From Erythrobasidium yunnanense (taxonomy: Eukaryota > Basidiomycota > Cystobasidiomycetes > Erythrobasidiales > Erythrobasidiaceae): DNA of 64,000 nucleotides. Below the pieces are notes generated by a model. It did not search any database, was not told where the DNA came from, and was given only the letters and a program-made list of their open reading frames with translations. Of the stretch, positions 32,383 to 45,026 are shown one piece after another. The number at the start of each line of letters is the position of its first letter. The first letter of the stretch is position 1. A program made the translations under genes and the position numbers. The DNA lies in contig BCJC01000005.1 of the NCBI GenBank assembly GCA_001600175.1, forward strand, positions 1,034,471 to 1,098,470, given 5' to 3'.

Positions 32383-35300
32383 TCACTCGAAATCGCCTAT
32401 ATCGTCATCGCTGAGATAGAGCTTGTCGATGCCGTTGACTGCTGCTTGTGAGGTATCTGGCTCGTCTTCGTCTGCGTAATCCTGCTCTTCTACCTTGACA
32501 GCAGGTGCAGTCGGCTTTTCTTCTTCGTCCTCGTCCTCCGGAACATCCTTCTCGTTGAGTGCCGACTTTCCAGTATCGTTCTGAGCGGCTTGAACAGTGT
32601 AAGCCGGAGGAGGCATGAATGCAATCTCGAGCAGATTCTTCGAAAGCTTGAACGGATCTGCACCCTTCTTGATCTGTAGAGGTGCTTGACCAGCTGATGA
32701 AGAAGAGGGAGGATTTGGTGCCTTGAAGATGGAAGTACCGCTCGATTGGCTTGCCGCGGAGAAGGATTTTTGCGGCGCCTGTATCAGACCCAAGTACGGA
32801 AGGAGCTCGAGCATAATTGTGTGCTTGCGCGGGAGTGACTCTGCTGAGATAATCAGCTCCAATTATCGTAAGTTTAGCATGTCCGCCCACTTACCTGTTT
32901 CGCCCTCGTCTTGACGCTCATTCGCCTTGTTAAGCCTTTCCATCCAGTCAGATACGGTGTTCATATTATCTCCTCTTCTCTTCATAGCGTCCCATACTTC
33001 TGATTTATACATCTTCTGGCCGCGTCGCTGGACGGGACTAGGTAAAGAAAGGAGGCCGCCTCTTACGCAGACTTGGAACGAGTAATGCGAGGTCAAAGCG
33101 TGACGAGAGAACTGAGAACAGGTGTCAGACTCTGCCTCAAGCGCTGAAAACTGCCCAAACCTACAGTGTCTCCCTCCAGCCTAAGCAGCGAATCTGACAT
33201 TGACAAATAGGACATCATGTTATAGCAGTTCTCAATGTCGTCGCAGAATGGAGGATAATTTTGATGTAGATAGGTCATGAACATGTCTGACTCGACCGGA
33301 GCATCTGCGAAAAGGGCCTGTTCGACAGTTAGCGTTTGCTCCAGACAGCAGAGGCTTTATTTCCACTCACGTTGGCATCGACCTTTGATGCTTTCCTATC
33401 CCAACTAGATAGGTGAGAAGGCAGTTTCTCAGGCTTTGGCGGGCGTGGCTTTGTACTCTTCGCATCTTCGTCTGGATTCTCGCCCCAGCCTGCAGACAAT
33501 GTTAGACGGGATTCTCTGCTCTCTTGCAACAGGGAAACATACGCTTGTTGAACAGGACTTTGCCCAGCGCATGGAACAGGAAGAGTGAAGACTCCTTAGT
33601 CGCGACCAAATGCAGTCTGCTCTCGTAATTTCAGTTCAGGTCCTGAGGGTGGAATCAAGTCCGACTGACAATGCTTTATTAGCGCCTTCATCACCTTCGT
33701 CCTCCTTGACCTTGCCGTTGGACTTTCTCTTCTTTCCCTTCTTCCTGCCAACTTCAACGACCTCCAGATTCGGGGCGGAGCCCGAGCTACCTTCCCCAAC
33801 GATAAATTGCAAGGTATTCAAAGCTGATCTGATATCGCCATCGGAGGCCTCTATGACCAGCTGAACAGCTCGAGCGGATGGTCGTTTGGCTGGCATATCC
33901 GCATACTCTCGATCGAGAATAGCATTTAGAGCTTTCTTCATGAGTGTCTGAGCCACTGGATTGAATCTGCAAAGAGAAGACGTCTTTAGCGCTACTCTCG
34001 AAAGAGCAGCTCTAGGATGAAACATACTTGAATTCTGCAGTAACGGGAGCGCGCATCACGTCCGAAGGGACAACGCTTCTGACTGACACGCTCACTTCGC
34101 CAGAGCCTTGATAGCGATTTGCAGCATTCTCGCCTTCGTTTTGACCCGGCCTCATTAAAGCTTCGGAAACGATCACTACCAATGGTATGTTTGCATTGGC
34201 CTGGATCGCGGTCGTGTTGAAGCGCTTTGATTGAGCATATGATAGTAATGCAGAACGAAAAGCAGTGCGAGTGACTTGGGAAGTAAAGATGTTTGGCAGG
34301 TCCTCGACAAGGATCATCTTCCTTCTTGCCGGTGTCGTAGAGGCTTTAGAGCCCGAACTTGATTTGCCAGTTGTTGAAGATACCTTAGCGAAGTTCTCCA
34401 AGGTGGAAGATGTAGGCTTGGCTTGGCTGGAGTTGTCAGGAGTAGCAGATTTGGGCGCAACTGCTACTTTGTCATCGGCAGTCAAGGTGCCGAAGTTGAG
34501 CGTAGATGCCAGAGTAGCTTTCGAGATGAAGGCTGGGAATTGATTGACGAAAGATTCTGTGACAACGACTAATCAGCTGCTATCGGAGATTGCGGTGACG
34601 AAGCAGACGTACCACTGTCTCCTTCACTCGTCTTATATTCTAGTAGCTCAATACCCATTTCCCGACTGAGGACGCGTAAAGTAGCTGTCTTCCCGCTGCC
34701 GGCTGGCCCTGAAAGGATGAGGATGCGCTGGGAAAAGGTCAATTCGGGCCCTAAAGCAGAGACTGAGGGGACGTACACGGTATTTACTGACACCTCCGCC
34801 TGCGTAAGCCTCTTCTAGCCAACGCTGAACGTCCTGGACTTTCTTCTTGTGCACGCAGAGGGTGTCGAGGTCCAGCGGTGAGTACTGTTCGGACCACAAC
34901 GCATCTAGTGAAGAAAGCTCAGTGCGTATTCAGAGCTACTTAGGCTTGCCGCCTACTTTCACGCGTGTTTGTGACCTCCAGCTCCATGACCGTTTCCTCG
35001 ATAGCTCTTTGCTTGCCTTTGGCTTTGGAAGACATCGCTTTGGCAGGAGAAGCAGAAGCTGATTTGGCTATTGCTTTGCTGGTTTTGGTTGCATCTGCTA
35101 CTTTCTTGCCCTTTGCAACAGGCTTCGAACTGGACGTGCTGGCTATCGGGTTTTTGGGCGCATCTTTAAAGCCAACTATAGTAATCTCTTCATCATCTGA
35201 CTCTGAATCTTCGGTGGTACTGCCAGTATGGATTTCCAGTTTCACATCATCATCCGACGAGGACAGCTCGATAGGGTCGCTTTTCTTGCTACTTGCTCTC

Positions 35301-35530
35301 GACCCAGTCTTCGCTGAAGTCTTGAGTCGTTTGCTAGACGGTGGACTACTCGCACGTCCTGAAGGCAGAGAAGCTGGCGCCGAAGTGCCGCCAAAACTGA
35401 AGGCCGACAAAGGCTTAAAGGACCTCGACGAGGACGACGACGACGACGCGGCTGACTGGCTCGCGGCGTTTGGTTTCGGCTTTACAGCGCCTTTCCTGGT
35501 GCTTGTCGTCTCCTTCTTCTCTTTGGCCAT
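32383..35530 (-). CDS. RAD17: Checkpoint clamp loader Rad17/Rad24
   Basis: Loads the 9-1-1 clamp at damaged DNA with Rfc2-5. A low-complexity, phosphosite-rich N-terminus precedes 'MWSEQYSPLDLDTLCVHKKK', typical of Rad17 rather than RFC1 (W.E.Y.P....LAVHKKKV). Walker A is 'ILSGPAGSGKTATLRVL'. Then come 'RRKMILVEDLPNIF' (the Rad17 version of Walker B), 'IPLVVIVSEALM', and 'FNPVAQTLMKKALNAI' with 'VIEASDGDIRSALNTLQF' (sensor 2 region; family FNPVAPT.MKK.L). The C-terminus ends 'LYLSDDDIGDFE', matching the conserved acidic Rad17 tail. About eight introns. Walker B keeps V-E-D where other RFC subunits have D-E-A/C, as expected for Rad17. RAX1 lies upstream in the same direction. Confidence 0.9.
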
Positions 35531-35725
35531 GGCTGCATGTTTCGAAATGGTCGGAGGAAGAGCAAGGAAAGGTGTAAGATGCGATTGCATATCATTTCAT
35601 TGATTGTCCAAAGGGAGCATACGCGTAAGGCTTCGTGTCTATCGTGCCAACAACAGGTACAGCTTGATAACGATTAAAGCACTGCATGCGAGCACAAACG
35701 AAGACTGATTGCTAAACTAACAGAC

Positions 35726-37293
35726 TTATAAGCGGTGTCCGGGCACCAGAGTAAAGAGAAGAGTCGCGCAGGTCACCAGGACTGCTGTAAGGAAGATGAC
35801 CCTGCGTGGAAACAGGACATCAGGCAAAGGATACTAAAGTCCGCTTTTTTACCACTTACCAGACCGCTCGGCCGACCAGAAGCTTCTTGACATATACCTC
35901 TCGTACACGCTGTGTGCGGAATGTAGTCTGGGACCGCGAAGATACGGGCAATCAGCACGAGTCTCGCATAGCACGGCTATATCGACGTACCGTCTCGGAG
36001 ACACCCCAAAGAACAGTGATAGGGTCAAGATCGTATGCATACGAGAGGATGAGCAGGAAAGCCAGTGTATAGGGCAGAATGATCTATCGAAGCAACAGAA
36101 GATTAGCGTCACGTGACTGAAAGACGCGTTATAAAACATGCCCATAGACGCTTCGATTTAGGCTTGACGTCCAGGAAGATGAACGCCAGAGAGGTGCTGA
36201 GAGCCACCCACATGAGAAGGAGACCAACAATGAGGCGGATCATGGCTGAGACGGGAGTGAGGTTGCCGAAAGCTTTGCTTCTGAGAAAGCGAGGGAACGA
36301 GTCTTGCTCCATCGCTCTGTAAACCCATTCCTTCTGCGAATGAAACATGTCCGGGACGCGTGCAAGCGTGTCATTCTCGACATCGTGGTTTGGCTCGCTG
36401 TACGTATGAGGAAGCTGGGAAGAAGAGATCGGGAACTCCGTAACCCGTAGTACATTCGGAAGGTATATCTCCTTTGCAGCGCCAGGCATAAGGTAGAGGA
36501 CATAGATATGTTCCGCGCTGGCGATGAGGTCTGTGCGGGTGATCTCCTTGTCTCGAGGAATGACTGGCAATGCTGTAGCTGGTCCTCCTTTCCCTCTCAT
36601 GCTGGAGACGATACCCAAAGAGCGGCGCTTTTGTCCAAGACTACTTGAAGCTGTTGTTCCGACATTTGCTCCGTCCCTCTGCATGTTTGCTCCAAACTCG
36701 GTCTCACTGCCAGCTCCAGGAGATGGTGTAAGTACTCCTCTGTCATGGTTGTACAGCGCTCGCAGAGTAGGCGAGAAATTGGCACTGTAGTTCGGGCGTG
36801 GTCCGTTGCTGGTGGGCGAAGGGGTGCGCTGCAGATGTCTGGCCTCGTCTGAGTCGTTCATGGCCATTGCTGAGAGTGTCTGCCGTGCATACTGTGGCTC
36901 TTCGTCGGTTTGTGCGCGCGACTTTTCATTGTTTACCTCTCCTGATTTTTCGGCCTGCGATTCATCGCCCTCTTCGTCTGCGGCGTCCTGAGTGACACCA
37001 TTCATGCCATTCCATGCTGAACCGCGCTTCTTTGCTATATCGTAGTATCGCGGCCATTCCTCCTTGACACTGCGCCCATTCTTGCTTAGGTCGCGAAAGT
37101 AGTTTCGCACGATAACCTCGTGCTGATGGACGTCCAGCCAGAAGTCGAGGTTGTCTTCTGATCCTTCAGATTGTAGGAACAGGTAGTAGGCGTATAGATC
37201 CACCGGGAAAGCCGACTTTCGGTCGAGCACCTCAGCCAGCGTAGGGAGCCTGTTTCTGTTGTGAACAGGATGGTGAGGCTTCGCCGGCGCCAT
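35726..37293 (-). CDS. RAX1: RGS-domain membrane protein Rax1
   Basis: A bud-site or polarity landmark protein with an RGS-like domain and C-terminal membrane helices. The start at 37293 gives 'MAPAKPHHPVHNRNRLPTLA', then 'LAEVLDRKSAFPVDLYAYYL' and 'NLDFWLDVHQHEV' (RGS helix block). A Ser/Pro-rich insert interrupts the RGS domain, which resumes at 'LIASAEHIYVLYLMPGAAKE'. The terminal helices read 'AMIRLIVGLLLMWVALSTSL', then 'LPYTLAFLLILSYAYDLDPI'. A last exon ends 'LFTLVPGHRL', matching the invariant VPGHRL end of fungal Rax1. That end is seen only after three 3' introns are removed. An upstream in-frame ATG at 37374 adds 27 residues with no family support. Confidence 0.85.
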
Positions 37294-37660
37294 GATGACT
37301 GGCTCGCGAGCGCGATGCTGCTTCGATTTGCAGCTTGTGCGAAAGGAAAGTGAGCTGAAATCGGTAGGGTGCAAAGGGTCGCGAACGTCAAGACGGGACG
37401 ACTTGCAGACAAGATGGTTTAGGCATCAAACATGATGGCCTCCTTAGTGCTAGTGGTAAGTGACCTCATTTAATCCATGCATCCCTCAAGGCGTTAGTAT
37501 GAGCAGTACGCTTCGGTATCGCGAAAAAGTCTGCATTTGTGCCGATTTGTCTGAAAGCTCGCTACTTCTTTACGCTTATAGCTACACTGCAAGACTCGTG
37601 CCATGCTGAATTACTTTGCGAAATGAGGTGCTTGATGGGTATAAATGTACGCTTCCTGCA

Positions 37661-40600
37661 TTATTTTTGAAGGCTTTCCGGGTGTAGTGTGAGATCGTCT
37701 TTAGGTACTTGAACTGTTACTGTCTCGCCATTGACCTGGATCTCTGCCTCCACATGCATACCATCTTTACTGATATGCGCCCCTTCGTGGACTCCAGGCC
37801 CGACAACTTCCTCGCCAGGAGTGCCAGGTAGAGCGGGTGCCTGCTTACGAGGAGGCGAAATTGGATTGGAGAAGCTTTGTCTCGTGGGTGGAGGTGCTGG
37901 CCGCTGCGGACTCGAAGGCAGAGCCGGCGCGGCGTCTGTCTGCGAGAAGTCATAGTCCCCCTGGCTGACATCCACATCTCCTGCTTCCGCAAAGTCTCCG
38001 AAGTCATCTTCATCTTCGAAATTGCCATTTGGCGACTCATCATCCTGTGCCGATGAAAAATCGCCAAATTCGCCAAAAGATGGTTGGAAGTTGACTCCGG
38101 AGGAAGAAGATGGTTTGTTGTCATATGATGACCGGAAAGAAGCGTTCCAATCGGCAGGAGTAAGTTTCTGCTGGTGCACTGTTTCGACTTTAGCTTTTGC
38201 AAGGCTGGATAGAGAAGTCGATCCGAAATCGTCGTCGAATGAGAAGACATTCTTGTTGCCAGAGACTGCTTGAGGGGATGGCCGCGCTGCATAGGAGTCT
38301 GCAAATGGGTCGAAGCCATCATCGTCCTCGTCTTCGACGTCCAGCCGTCTACCGTCTTCATCTTCATCATCGTCGCTATCTCCGGTCCCGAATTTGCTGG
38401 GGTCGAATGCATCGTCGAATCCAAATTTCTCCTGTCGCGCAACGTGTGGTTTCGGGCCAGACGTTGAAGGTCCAATGCCTAGATCATAGTCCTGATGGCT
38501 CTTGCTATACACTCCAGGTACATCGTCCTCTTCGTCATCATCGTCATCAAAGGCCGAATCACCTTCCCGATCACCGCTGAACCAATTACTGGCTGCATTC
38601 TGAAGGCCACGAGCTGCTTGCGAAGAGCCGCCGCGATGATCCGGAATATCATCTGATGAAGAGGATCCTGATGAAGAGGAGGAGGATGTGCTGTTGTTCA
38701 GAGGATTATGACCAGATTGACCGGGATAATCCGAGGAAATTTGGGCAGCGAGATAGCGTGCGAACTATAGAAGAGCATCTAATCAGCCATATTTCAGAGG
38801 TGAACGTCATCTGTATCTTACGTGAGCCTTGTCCGGCGAGCTGTTCGGGCTGCCTTCGCCATCGTCTGTCGCAAAGAAATTCTTGCCGGGGCCGGGGAAC
38901 TCGTCATCCATTTCTGCAATACCTATACCTGGATTTCCTGCGCTTCCGGCTGACACGCTAGCATGCATAGCGATTGAGATGCCACCGCCGAGCGGTTGTA
39001 AATCACGCTCCCTCGTCTCCCTGAGCAGACCTTCCACGTATGTTTCCCATCTATCCCTGCTGAACATGGACGAGGGTATGTGCGAAAGGATGTCTTTCGG
39101 ACTATTGTAGAAGAGCTTGACTATCTCTTCGCTAATGAGAGTTACATGTCCCATGTGGCCTAAACGAATCCCAGGCGGGATGCTAGTGATCCGCTTCTTC
39201 TCTTCGACTGTGTCAAGGACTCGGTTTACTAAACCTTCGCCTTCGCAGAAGATGGCAAGACACAGGTCCCTGCTCGGCCCTGGGTCAAGCTTGCCGTTAA
39301 AGATCTGCTGCACGAGATCGTATACCACGTTGTGCAGGAAATTGTTCCAAGGGAAGCGGAAGAACAGATCCTGCGGCGAGTCGTTCAGCAATCAGCAAAG
39401 CCGGATATCAGTGAACTGACTAAGGAGACGACTTACAAGGACCGCTATAGGTACATTCAGCTTAACGAAGGCGCTTTTCAGAGCTTCGCCGGGAAGCATG
39501 GGCTTCTCGACGATCTTCTGAAGCTTGGAAGACTGGAACTTGAAGGCATCGAGAGGCGGTGGTCGGTCGGCTCGCCCGTTCGAAGTGATTTTCGGGCTGT
39601 TGATGATAGGAGATGAAGGATTGGCGAGATTGGAAGTGGGAAGAGGATTGTTGGGATTAGGGCTATTTGGGTAGCTTGGCGGCCGTGGCGAATTGTTAGA
39701 GGAGAGAGCTTGCGAGTCGTCTTCTAGCGACAAGTCATCGATCGTCGAATGCAGGAAGTCCAAGACATCTTCTGAGTCCTCTTGTTCTGGTCCGCCATCG
39801 GAGGCTCCTGAAGTATACGATGATGTCGCATCGCTAACGGCAGTAACTGGTCTGCCGTCAATATACAGCTCGTCATGCAGCATATTAGGGTCGGTGAGTG
39901 CTTCATCACCGTGGCCGTGCCCAGAGCCCGCTTGTGAACCAACGTTCCCGATGACAGAGCTATCATTCTCCTCTTCCGGCGCAGGATGAGCATTGAGTGC
40001 CTTGCTGAGCTGTTCGTACGCTTCTCGCCGGGAACCGAGTATCCGTCCCGTTATTACATTGTACGAAGGTGAAGGAACTTCTTTGTGGATGCTAGATGGT
40101 GGTGGTGCCGGGGTCCTATTAAGTATCGCCATATTAGAGCAATGCAGTAGCTCTGCGTAAAGCTCGCATATCCGGAATCTTTCGAAAGTCAAGGGTTCCT
40201 GAGATGTAGAAGTAGATGATTGAAGGGTAGTCTTTATGGGCGATGTTTGCGAACGAGGATTGAGTAGTAATTGATGGAGGTCAGGTAAGCGTTTCGTAAG
40301 ATTCGTCAGAAGTGGACTAAGGTCAACCAGAGAAGGCCCTTGTCCAGCTGTCTGGGATATGTCCTCTCCTTCGCCTTCGCCTCCTCTATGCTCATCCTCC
40401 TCCTCGTCTTCATCATGTGTCCGCTCGAGGTACTGCAATATCTGCAGCTCGGTGAAATCGCTATTGTTCTTCCGGATAATATCGATTATGAGACTCAAAG
40501 AGTTGAGTAGGGATGACGTCGCAGCTTCTGCTGAAGCGATTTTGGGAGGCGGACTGATGTATGTTGGAGTGGCGGTTTCAGGCGGAGAAGACGAGGGTAG

Positions 40601-42120
40601 CTCAGGTTGAGGTTGAAGTATCGTCGGAGTAGGATCTTGGTCATGCTTCAGAGCTGTAGGCGTAGGCGGGACATCATCTAGATCGTTATCCAGATTCGCA
40701 TCTTCAAGCTTTGTATCCGGAAGAGGTGCATGCTCTATCGGCCGTGCGTCTAGCATATAGTGAAGAAGCCGCTTGATCGTAGCTTCGCTGGCCAGTTCGC
40801 GTACCAGTGTGTTATCGGGCCATGTTGTCCATGCATCGTTCCCTGCAAAAGTCGATTTAGCTAATTAAGTTCATCCTAAACAGGGACCAGCGTCACCATT
40901 CGAAGGGGCAGCCTGCTGCTGTTGCTGTTGCTGCTGTTTATTGGCAGAGGCACTACTTGCCGCTGCGACTATGCCTCTTAGGAACTCTCCCGCAGGCGTA
41001 TGAGAGTCTATAGGCTGTGATATCGGGTCCAGTAGCTCTAGTACTTTCGGCACTAGTTTCTGCTGGTGGAGCCATGCTATGATACCCAGATGAGGATGCG
41101 AGTCGTCCATATTGACTAATTTCGTCAAGATGTCGGAAATGGGTGAAAGAGAGGGTAGATGGACGAGCATGCGATCGAACAGATTCGGGAGCGCTCGAAG
41201 GAAATTGACCATTTGTGTAACTCGTGAGCCGGATAACCATTGGATATTGACTTTTGCCCAGTGTCCGACTTGTAAAGCTTGCTCGGCTGAAGTATTCGGT
41301 CCCTTGTCTAGTATATAGTTCCAGAATGGGACTGTTCGACGATAGTTCAGCATTGCGTACGGGTCCTGCTCAAGTAGCCGTACCGATATATGCATCTGTA
41401 TCTCTGAAGATCTCGTCTGTGACTTGAGGAGGATCGAGAGACAGTATCTCCATGCAGAGATATGGATATCTATCAGTGTCCGCAGGAGTAAAGTCAGCCC
41501 TATTCCGTGCATCACGAACTCGGGCTCAATCGAATGCCCTCACTTTAACCGCTTTCTTGCGAGTTCCTGCTCTTCCGGCGTCTGTTTTGGCATCGCTGCT
41601 ACTTGTTCAGCAAACGTAGTTGCTTTCGGCACTGGTACCCTAGTTGCACTAATGGACGGTGATATATCGTCTTTTGCTGGAACCGGCGGAGGCACATCGT
41701 CCTCCTGCACCTCTTGCTGTCCTTCCGTACCGTTCGTTTGTGTCTCTGATACAGCTTTGTCGTATTCGAAAGCTTCGCCAGAGATATAGGCCAGCATTCG
41801 GCGAATAGCTTGCGCACTTGACAGGTATTCCAGCTGGGCCGCAGCGATGTCAGCTTCGCGAGGCAGACCCATCTACTCCATAATGAGCAGCCTACAAGCT
41901 TTGTATGGCATGACTTTGTTTCTTGCAAAAGGTCATCTTCTTCCAGCAGCTGTTCTAGCGTAGGCGACACCGTCTGAGCATCGTTTTCGGTTCCAGACGC
42001 CGTTGTCGTCGTTGTTGCATTGCTGGAATCTATTGAAGCCTGTCTTGATGGAGCTTGCCAGTCTTTGAGCAGCGTGTCTATCGCACTCTCATTTGCGAGC
42101 CCAAACCGCCAAAAGGCCAT
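37661..42120 (-). CDS. SIT4 phosphatase-associated SAPS-domain protein
   Basis: A regulatory subunit of PP6/Sit4-type phosphatase (yeast Sap155/185/190; fission yeast Ekc1). It starts 'MAFWRFGLANESAIDTLL' and has 'LEQLLEEDDLLQETKS', the diagnostic SAPS opening, then 'YPYLCMEILSL', 'VPFWNYILDKGP', 'VNFLRALPNLFDRMLVHLPS', and 'FRFPWNNFLHNVVYDLVQQI' followed by 'GHMGHVTLISEEIVKLF', the second half of the domain. The C-terminal 400 residues are acidic and disordered, with several DFGDF-type patches, and end 'LHPESLQK'. A glutamine run (40915-40935) lies mid-protein. The frame near 41410 is only continuous if a 28-nt GT-AG intron is removed; otherwise there is a 1-bp problem there. The SAPS half-domains are separated by a large Ser/Pro/Asp insert. 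Confidence 0.87.
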
Positions 42121-42692
42121 TCCTTGCGTACTGACTCCGCCAGCAGTGCCAGCTTAGTAGGCGCAGCGATGCCCGTATCTCTTGTTTTGTCGTGGATCTT
42201 GATGCGTTGCCGGCCTGACTTTGCCTGGCCTATCGCTCCTCCCTTCCTTCGTGACGCTTCGCCGGCTGATCTCAATTTCCTAGCTTCGACAGCGCAAATG
42301 ACGGCGTCGCGCTCTTCCAAGATTCCTCGATTATCTGTTTCTGGCTGATGGTTCGGTATGTACGACTTGTGCGAACGCGCAACGGTTAGAGTCAATTTAG
42401 CTGAGGGTCAAGAGACATGTCTCAGATAGACTCGAGGCATCTACTCAATCATTGCACGGTATCTGTTCGTTATCTATGGATACATTCTCACTGCTTCTAC
42501 TGCTTACGTATCACTGCTGCTTGAACGATTTTGGGCACTTCTGCGAATTGCTTTGCCGACGACGAAGATTGCTAGCATTCATACCACGATTCTTTGCCCC
42601 TCATTCTTGATTTTGATCTTTCTTGATTTAGTTGACGATGCTTCTGCAGCTAGAGCCTGTCCCTCTTTCATGGTAGACGGCGGGATAGCCGC
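42121..42692. other. Intergenic between SAPS gene start and ULA1 stop
   Basis: 570 bp between two minus-strand genes. A 105-residue open frame overlapping the SAPS first exon has no recognisable domain and is probably chance. This region should contain the SAPS promoter. Confidence 0.4.
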
Positions 42693-44898
42693 CTAGAAGT
42701 CGAATGTGTCGCTTGCACTCTTGATGCCATCAAAGATGACTGTACCGTTGAGGGGTACATACTGTTTAGTAACGATCTTTATAGCTTCCTGTGCTACTAT
42801 ACCGCCTAGAAGAGCTGCGATCTGCGGGAGGTCCGACGCGCCAGCTCGTGTGCTGACATCACAATAGATTATCAGTTCGCTGTGCGTTGTAGTGATAATA
42901 GCGGAGAAAGGAACACTCACACTTCGCTGAGGGCCATCTCGAACGCTTCGTTGTCTTTTGATAATAGTAGTTGTGCATCTTCTTCTCCCAAACAGACTTT
43001 CGCAACTTTCACCGCGCATGCCTTCAATTCCTCGAAATCCTTCTCCACATCCGCCATCTCCTTCTCATCTTCCTCCTCGTCTTCGTTGCCATAACCGTTC
43101 TCAGCTATGCCATTCTCCTTCTCTTTGACTTCCTCGAGAGGGAAATCACCAGGCCAGCGGGAGTGCTCGATATAGAACGTGTCGGCTGCGCGGAGAGCGA
43201 GATAGAAATGGATGGACTTGACATTCGTCCAGGCTGGTCGTTCGGCCTCTGGGTCCACGAAGGGATCAGGCTGAGTAGCGGCTTGTAGGGCGGCGTCTGG
43301 TTGTCACAGAAAGATGAGCATTCAGTCAGCGCCATTGCCTTCGCTTTGTCCTAGTCAAGAAGAGAACGCACGAATAGCTTTCGTATCTGGACGTTCGTAT
43401 TCATCTCTCATTTTCCTTCCCTTGACGACTTTGACAAACGGTGCATTCTTGACAAACACATTGATCATCTCTTCATCTATCTTATGCTTCCCCTCCAACC
43501 CATTCTCTTTGATCAATTCTTCGACGCGCTGCTTGATCCAGCTTAGATCTTCTTTGCTTTTAGCTCGGTAGAGGGAGAGGAGCGTGTTGTAGCCTGTCGT
43601 AGTGGCTTTCATATCGGGTAAAGAGCCGTGCAGGGGCAGAAGACGAGCTCCGCCATTGGTAGAGGGCGAAGAAACGAAATCGCGGATGGCTCGAAGGAGG
43701 ATCCAGAAGGGTGCTGACTGGTAACATAGTAAGGACGACTAATCAGCATGCATTCAAGAGAAGAAGACGCTTTATCTACCTGCTCTGTCAGGTTCTCGCA
43801 CTGCGGATCCTTCAACAATTCTTCCACTTCTTCTGGAATTTTCGTCTCTTTGACAAGTTTCATGACCATCCCCGTCGCCTGTTCAAAGTTCTCATGATCC
43901 GCATTCTTGCCTCCCCTCTTCATCCCATCCACTAGATTTCTGAATTCTTTCTTCTCCTTGAAGTTGCTAGGTAGTTTACCGTCGTGTTGGGATTTCCAGG
44001 TTTCGAGAGCTTGGAGGAGGATGACGATGGGTGGGATGTGCGCGTACTCGTGTGTGTCTAGAGAGGAGAAGTCGATGCTTGAGGCGTGGGCTGCTAGGGA
44101 AGGGAAGGGTGCGTCTAGGCGGAGATCTAGCGTGGCTTCCTGGTCGGGGTGTGTCTCAATGACTGCAACCCATATATGAGATCAGTTCAACATCAAGATA
44201 CAGATAGGAAAGAGAGATGCCACCCACAATGCGCTTCCTGCATCTGGGTCCTGGCTGATCCGATGAAACCACAGCTCTTGACTGCGATCAAGGGGACACC
44301 CGCTTCCCAGCACTTGTCAGAGATGAGGAGAGTCTCTTCTGGATCTGTGTTTACTGATATGACGAGGGAGAAGGGAGCCAGAGGGTCGGCTGATGACTGG
44401 AGGAAGGACGATACCGACTGTGATTACGCCACATAGAGACAGAGATTGATGATTAGCTCACTAATGCAGTACTGTCGCGTCTGCAGATGGTTGAGCAGGC
44501 ACACCCACCTCTGTCAGGCATCCTGCTTTCACACCTCCATTAAGTTCCGAGAGATATTTAGCAGCCTGTTCTGCTCTATAGTCTTCTCCAACTCTACTGC
44601 TTCCCGGCTGTAGGAAGAAGTTGTTGCCCAGATCGCTATGCATGACACGCTTGTCGTCGAGCAGTGTAAACTGTCCTATCCCAGGGAGTACGAGGTTTTT
44701 CAGGATGGATGTCGCTGTTGCTCCTGCATTGACTACTAGGATATGCGCTGATTCCAAAGCTGTCTGCCCGCTGGCTGCCCATAGTCTCAGCTGCCTGTCA
44801 TATCGCTGCTGCTTTGCGTCTGGCCGGACGTGGATGTGGTCGTTGCTCAGTAGCTTGACATCGAACGAAGGTGTCTCATGGTTGGGAGGAGTGTCCAT
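42693..44898 (-). CDS. ULA1: NEDD8-activating enzyme E1 regulatory subunit
   Basis: Works with Uba3 to activate NEDD8/Rub1 for cullin modification. The N-terminus has 'KQQRYDRQLRLWAASGQTAL' (family: YDRQLRLWG..GQ..LE), 'ESAHILVVNAGATATSILKN' (the Rossmann G.G.T glycine loop, with N-A-G-A-T-A-T), 'LPGIGQFTLLDD' and 'SDLGNNFFL'. The middle part contains 'ETLLISDKCWEAGVPLIAVK' and 'CGFIGSARTQ' (family: S.G..G..R). The C-terminus reads 'SDLPQIAALLGGIVAQEAIK', 'KQYVPLNGTVIFDGI', as in APP-BP1. There is no catalytic E1 cysteine domain of the Uba3 type, as expected for the regulatory subunit. About six introns. Divergent from the RMND1-like gene with a 128-bp shared promoter. Confidence 0.9.
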
Positions 44899-45026
44899 GC
44901 TCAGTAATGTCAGTCAGTCTTGTTCCAAGGTGATGGCTGTTCCTTGGATTGCCTTTGACTTCATGGCGACTGGATCTGATTACATAAGATAACAGGCTGA
45001 TCTCATCCTACTATTCCATCCTTGAT
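44899..45026. promoter_or_regulatory. Compact bidirectional promoter ULA1 / RMND1-like gene
   Basis: Only 128 bp separate two opposite start codons, so transcription signals of both genes must overlap. No motif identified. Confidence 0.5.

Noticed and set aside
32383-35530. RFC1 (large subunit of replication factor C) as an alternative for the clamp loader gene
   Set aside because: There is no BRCT domain; the 'HKKKV', 'FNPVA..MKKAL' and acidic 'SDDDIGDF' end are Rad17 features.
34965-35603. Long plus-strand open frame antisense to the RAD17 N-terminus
   Set aside because: It mirrors the low-complexity Ser/Lys-rich minus-strand coding region; the minus strand has the Rad17 motifs downstream and the frame itself shows no domain.
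40915-40935. Trinucleotide CAG/CTG run as a possible microsatellite or expansion locus
   Set aside because: It only encodes a run of about eight glutamines within a low-complexity linker of the SAPS protein.
42078-42395. 105-residue minus-strand frame upstream of and overlapping the SAPS start
   Set aside because: Overlaps the first SAPS exon in another frame and has no recognisable domain; probably chance in the promoter.
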